64,000 nt of DNA from Triops longicaudatus (Eukaryota > Arthropoda > Branchiopoda > Notostraca > Triopsidae), in assembly GCA_022885665.1 (NCBI GenBank), contig JAGQDJ010000019.1, positions 124,001 through 188,000 of the forward strand, in the 5' to 3' direction. The notes beneath the pieces were generated by a model. The model was not told the origin of the DNA. It saw only the letters and a program-made list of their open reading frames with translations, and ran no database searches. Within the stretch, counting starts at the first letter, position 1. Every line of letters starts with the position of its first letter. Shown in pieces: positions 60,801 through 64,000 of the stretch. The translations under genes were made by a program, and so were the position numbers.

Positions 60801-62831
60801 AAAGAAAATCAAAGAAGCTAAAACATACGCGACGTTAGAAGTAGCGGAATTCTTTTGCAAAGCAGCTTTGCCGGCTTCAATTAACGGATAAGCTTTTCCG
60901 GTGCAAAGACCTCTGAAATCGTCGTTATCAATAGCCCAGAACATAATTCCTCCTAAACGTTTTTGCGAAACGTATTCGGCCTAAAATGCACCCAGAACAG
61001 AAAGACAAATATGCTATTATGCTTTGACCAGCTAGAAAGTTGTGAGTGTTATTACCTTGCGAGCCACCATTTCCTCATCGTCGTAACCGACCCATTGATT
61101 GTCCTTGTATGCAAAAGGTCCCACATCATTAGGGTGAGGCTTTTCAACTTCCCAACTTTCCACGCCGATTTTCTCGCAAATCTAGGACGAACAGGAGGCG
61201 CAAAAAAAGACATTGACATTCTTGTCTCTGTGCAATAACAATAGACATACTTCATAGTAAGCTAAGTAGCCCGCTTCTTTGGTCAACTTGCCAGCTTCAG
61301 CTGGGCCGTCAGCGGGAGCTCCTAATCGCACATCTGCCGGATTAAAAAGCTTGAAACCACGACCGTAAGTGGGAATTCCCAAAACAAGCTTCAAAGGATC
61401 AGCTCCCTTTTTGAGGTAGTAATTGATTGTCGCTTCCTACAGAAAGCAAAAAATTCATCGTGAGTACATTTTCATTCCCTCTTGCGGCAGAAAAAGGCAC
61501 GAGGGGAAAGTAACTTACAACGGTGAGTTCAGCGTTGACGTCGAACTCGGAATCGCCATCGGGATTGCGCAAAGGTGCGTGGTGGTTTACCACAGCTTCG
61601 GTTGCCACGTGGTAGTCGTAAGTTAGCAAGTTGAAGAAATCTAAGGCTCTGAGAGAGAAGGTAGAGAAGAATTATTTCCCATTGTATTGTACGGAATGTT
61701 CTTACTTATTCAGTGCCGGAACATCATAACCACGGTCTGCATAATCTAAGCCAGCGGGTACGGCCATGGTTAACAACAACCGTTGTTTACCGGAGCCTGA
61801 CGCAGCCTCTTTTTCGAACACCTGTCTAAGCTCCTAAGGAGAGATGACGTTAAGTATATCAAATCTCGAAAATGAATGTCGAAGGGAAAGAAAAGCTTGA
61901 AAGAATGTTTGTGAGTGGCACGGGCCACGGTCCAACGTGTTGTTTTATAACCTCGATGGAAGGAATGCGAGATGAGAAGATATAGTGTTACTTTCTCGAG
62001 CATGAATCAAGCTCTTAAGCTAAGCTTAGTTTGTTTCTCTTTCGAACAAGTATAGGCATGAAAGACAACTTGGATGAGTTGGAAAGAAAAGATTAAACAG
62101 GAAAAAGTAGTTAAAAAGAAAAGAAAAAATCAACATGTATGACATACTTGAACGAACAGGACGTAATTGCGTTTGTCTTCAGGCGAACTGCCCTCACGCG
62201 AGCCTGGATACTCCCAATCCAGATCCAGGCCGTCGAAGTTGTGTTGACGGAGGTAACGGACTGCTGCGCGCGTGAAATTAGCGCGCGCTTCCGGATCGGC
62301 CACGAAGAGCGAGAAACGCTTGGAGCCTTCATTCCAGCCACCGATGGCCAACAAAGTTTTCAGGTTTTTGTTAAAGGATTTCAGGCCGTTAAACTTGGCA
62401 TATCCGCCTACGTGTCAGAAAGTACACACAGTGAGTTTAGCTTCTGAATTTCGGGGCAGATTTTACCTTTATCAATGTCTTGATACTTGTCGAATGGACG
62501 AAGCATGAAGTCGTTGGTAATGCCTCCAAAGGCGTAAACGAGATGAGTGCATAGGTAAGGATTAATGTTCTGGGGAGTAAACTTCCCTGAACCTTGACGG
62601 TACACTGACCAGTTGGTATAGTAGCAAACTACCCGTTGTGATTCTAAGCGCACTTCCGTGAGCACTGAAATGATTCCGTAAAATCACGAAACGTGTTAAA
62701 TGCTAATCAATCGGAGATGTAGTTAATTAAAAAAATTGCTTAACTGAATTTTTAGACTGAATTCATATAACATATAACGGAGTTTTACCTGTAAGGAGAA
62801 GGGCAGCTCCCAAAAGCCATCTGACGTCCAT
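57828..62831 (-). CDS. Secreted GH18 chitinase with two CBM14 modules and a long linker
   Basis: It hydrolyses chitin in cuticle or the peritrophic matrix. Minus-strand exons in order: 62831-62789, 62664-62467, 62407-62148, 61833-61706, 61648-61519, 61436-61251, 61181-61056, 60980-60829, 60770-60571, 60512-60396, 60331-60032, 59962-59827, 59771-59664, 59610-59409, 59303-59220, 59160-58759, 58610-57828 (about 1184 aa). A signal peptide (WLLGAALLLT) leads into GH18 (about 24-390). The active-site motif FDGLDLDWE ends in catalytic E146, and the conserved LAIGGWNEGS, LGIPTYGRGF and GGIMFWAIDND are present. CBM14 number 1 lies at about 475-533 and CBM14 number 2 at about 1126-1184 (CYDAGTFAYPEDC..C..C..RCKA). 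Between them is a linker rich in Thr (TTTTTTTEAP, STTTTTTTTTSTTT) and Glu, likely O-glycosylated. One GH18 plus CBM14 and a long linker recalls insect group VI (Cht6-like), a tentative placement. All catalytic residues are intact. Confidence 0.94.
58613..58758 (-). other. Chitinase last intron with two splice-site options
   Basis: Minus strand. The donor after 58759 (GGA|GTAAGG, strong) with acceptor tctagag before 58610 gives phase 0. The donor after 59016 (TCAG|GTACCA, weaker) with acceptor tctag before 58612 gives phase 1. Each pair keeps the frame into the last exon (QPLEEKPTSSS). The long form keeps about 86 extra residues with an acidic Tyr/Asp segment (DYGDYDYVDDYVDLS) and a His/Asp segment (THDHDHDLND). 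I modelled the long form. Confidence 0.55.
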
Positions 62832-62835
62832 CTTA
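62832..62835 (-). other. Acceptor before the chitinase start codon (5' UTR intron end)
   Basis: On the minus strand a pyrimidine tract (tttcctttttttctcttacag) ends four bases before ATG, so the coding exon begins TAAG-ATG. A non-coding exon must then lie upstream, and a good donor is present at 63550-63549. Chitinase genes commonly have such a leader intron. Confidence 0.6.
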
Positions 62836-63550
62836 CTGTAAGAGAAAAAAAGGAAACACGTTTTGTAAGTCAAAAACTCGTTACGTTAAAGAGGTTTGCT
62901 TTTGGAATGATAAGTAGATAGGAAGCACTCCGAGCGAGAACAGACCAATTGATGTTGGGCAACGGCGAGTGAAAAACTTTTTTACGCCAGCAAGAACGTA
63001 AGTTATCAAAAGCAAGTTTCGGACTGTCGAAAAGTCATCAAAGGTGAAGTTGTTTTAGAACTGCGTAGGAGCCTTGAATCAATTAGTATGTGTTATTCAA
63101 TTTTATGTTTTGAGTTTTTTTAACTACCATGTCTTTATAACTGATACTAAAAACAAAATAAATGTGTCCAAGGTTACCAAGATACCTTGGAGTCCGGTAA
63201 AACAGAAAAACCCAATGTGACCTTTCTTGCTATTACAATCTGCCACACCTCCATGAGCTAATCAGGAAATGTTGGTATTTTTAAAAGTGGGGTTTTTAAT
63301 CAGTGTCCCTGCACTTTTGTGTCTATGTTGCTTTGTCTAATGCAAATTTGTAACCAAGTTTGTGTGGTGAATACAAATAGACCTTTTAGTAAATTTACGG
63401 GTTTTTCATACCCCCAAATCCTGTTAAACGGTCATTCAGTATCCGGCCTGTCTATACGTGAGCTTTCGCTACAAGTCAGCGCAAAGCGGAACACGCTAAA
63501 CACTTGACATTTTGCGTTGTACATTGCAAATTAGGCAGCGTATTACTTAC
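62836..63550 (-). other. Probable 5' UTR intron of the chitinase gene
   Basis: This runs between the donor CCC|GTAAGTAA on the minus strand (GT at 63550-63549) and the acceptor at 62838-62836, about 715 bp. I see no gene within it. An octamer ATGCAAAT lies at about 63340 on the plus strand. Confidence 0.45.
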
Positions 63551-63590
63551 GGGTATTTGATTCGTGCAGTTTCTGAAACATATGCTGGCA
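63551..63590 (-). other. Candidate non-coding first exon of the chitinase gene
   Basis: Minus-strand sequence caaatacccGTAAGTAA gives a consensus donor at its low-coordinate end. The right limit is arbitrary, because the transcription start cannot be set from sequence. A tttcagaaac stretch just upstream could serve as initiator. Confidence 0.35.
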
Positions 63591-64000
63591 AAAGAAAAAA
63601 AGTGAGCCTCGTAAAGCTTTGCTAAATTTTAACATGAAGATAAGTGCGAGAATTACAAGGAATTTATGTATACTAAGGGATTTACACAAAAACCGTTGCA
63701 ACTAAGTCGTCGCGTAAACTGGGGCTATGGGTGCAGAAAGTGTACAGAATTCTTGTAACCGAGAAAAGCTCTCACTAGCGCTATAGCTGGAGATTAAGGA
63801 AATTCGCAACGTTTGGTGTTTTCAATTTAGCTGTTGTGTATTTCTCTGGAAACGTGCGAGGCGAGTCGTGCGTGACGCGTATTTCTCTAATTTATTACCT
63901 ACAGTTTGGTAAGTAAATCAAGATTTCGACAGCTTTACTATCTTACGTAGTGTTGTCTTCCTAATCAAAAATAAGAAAAGAATGTTTATCGACAGTGTTA
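63591..64000. other. Right-edge upstream region of the chitinase gene
   Basis: This holds the likely promoter of the minus-strand chitinase gene. I see no TATA box in a convincing position and no coding sequence. Confidence 0.4.

Overview
The window is nuclear DNA from an animal, most likely an arthropod and plausibly a crustacean. It carries intron-containing genes with consensus GT..AG junctions, many introns of only about 55-90 bp, a chitinase with peritrophin-type chitin-binding modules, a netrin, and an RNA-binding protein closest to insect Hrb27C/hrp48. The compact introns would suit a branchiopod such as Daphnia, but that placement is an inference. There are no operons, CRISPR arrays or prokaryotic features. 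I rebuilt six protein-coding genes by hand and checked that reading phase is kept across every junction.

Layout. (1) 1302-3407, plus: the 3' part of an ELAV/Hu gene (RRM2, hinge, RRM3), with RRM1 off the left edge. Two frame-neutral exons lie in the hinge. (2) 7383-10032, plus: a complete 425-aa Hrb27C/DAZAP1-type hnRNP in 10 coding exons. (3) 11913-16621, plus: a complete 1302-aa HELZ-type CCCH zinc-finger SF1 helicase in 11 exons, with a conserved PAM2 motif. (4) 20899-43226, plus: a complete 650-aa netrin in 7 exons, with an 11.1-kb first intron and a 5-kb second intron. (5) 49762-51642, minus: a 474-aa leucine-rich-repeat single-pass membrane protein in 7 exons, possibly an orthologue of insect 'halfway'. 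(6) 57828-62831, minus: a secreted GH18 chitinase of about 1184 aa in 17 coding exons, with two CBM14 modules and a long Thr/Glu-rich linker. A likely non-coding first exon lies near 63551.

The left 17 kb is gene-dense and codes for three RNA-regulating proteins: ELAV (mRNA stability and splicing), Hrb27C (splicing, mRNA localisation and translation) and HELZ (mRNA decay and translational control through PABP). The rest is sparser and codes for extracellular or membrane proteins (netrin guidance cue, LRR receptor-like protein, cuticle chitinase). I see no sign that the six genes form one functional cluster. The gene-poor parts of 17-57 kb hold degenerate dispersed repeats. These include a hAT-like MITE with a near-perfect target duplication in netrin intron 2, relics carrying a TTCGTTATAACG-type motif, a TTGACTTGA-rich tract, and a diverged two-copy repeat at about 45.7 and 55.6 kb.

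I did not find an obvious new biological system. The leads most worth a second look are the alternative splice-site pair in the chitinase linker, the ELAV hinge cassette exons, the netrin serine-rich insertion, a miRNA-like hairpin upstream of the LRR gene, two MITE-like insertions, and the two-LRR-unit membrane protein.
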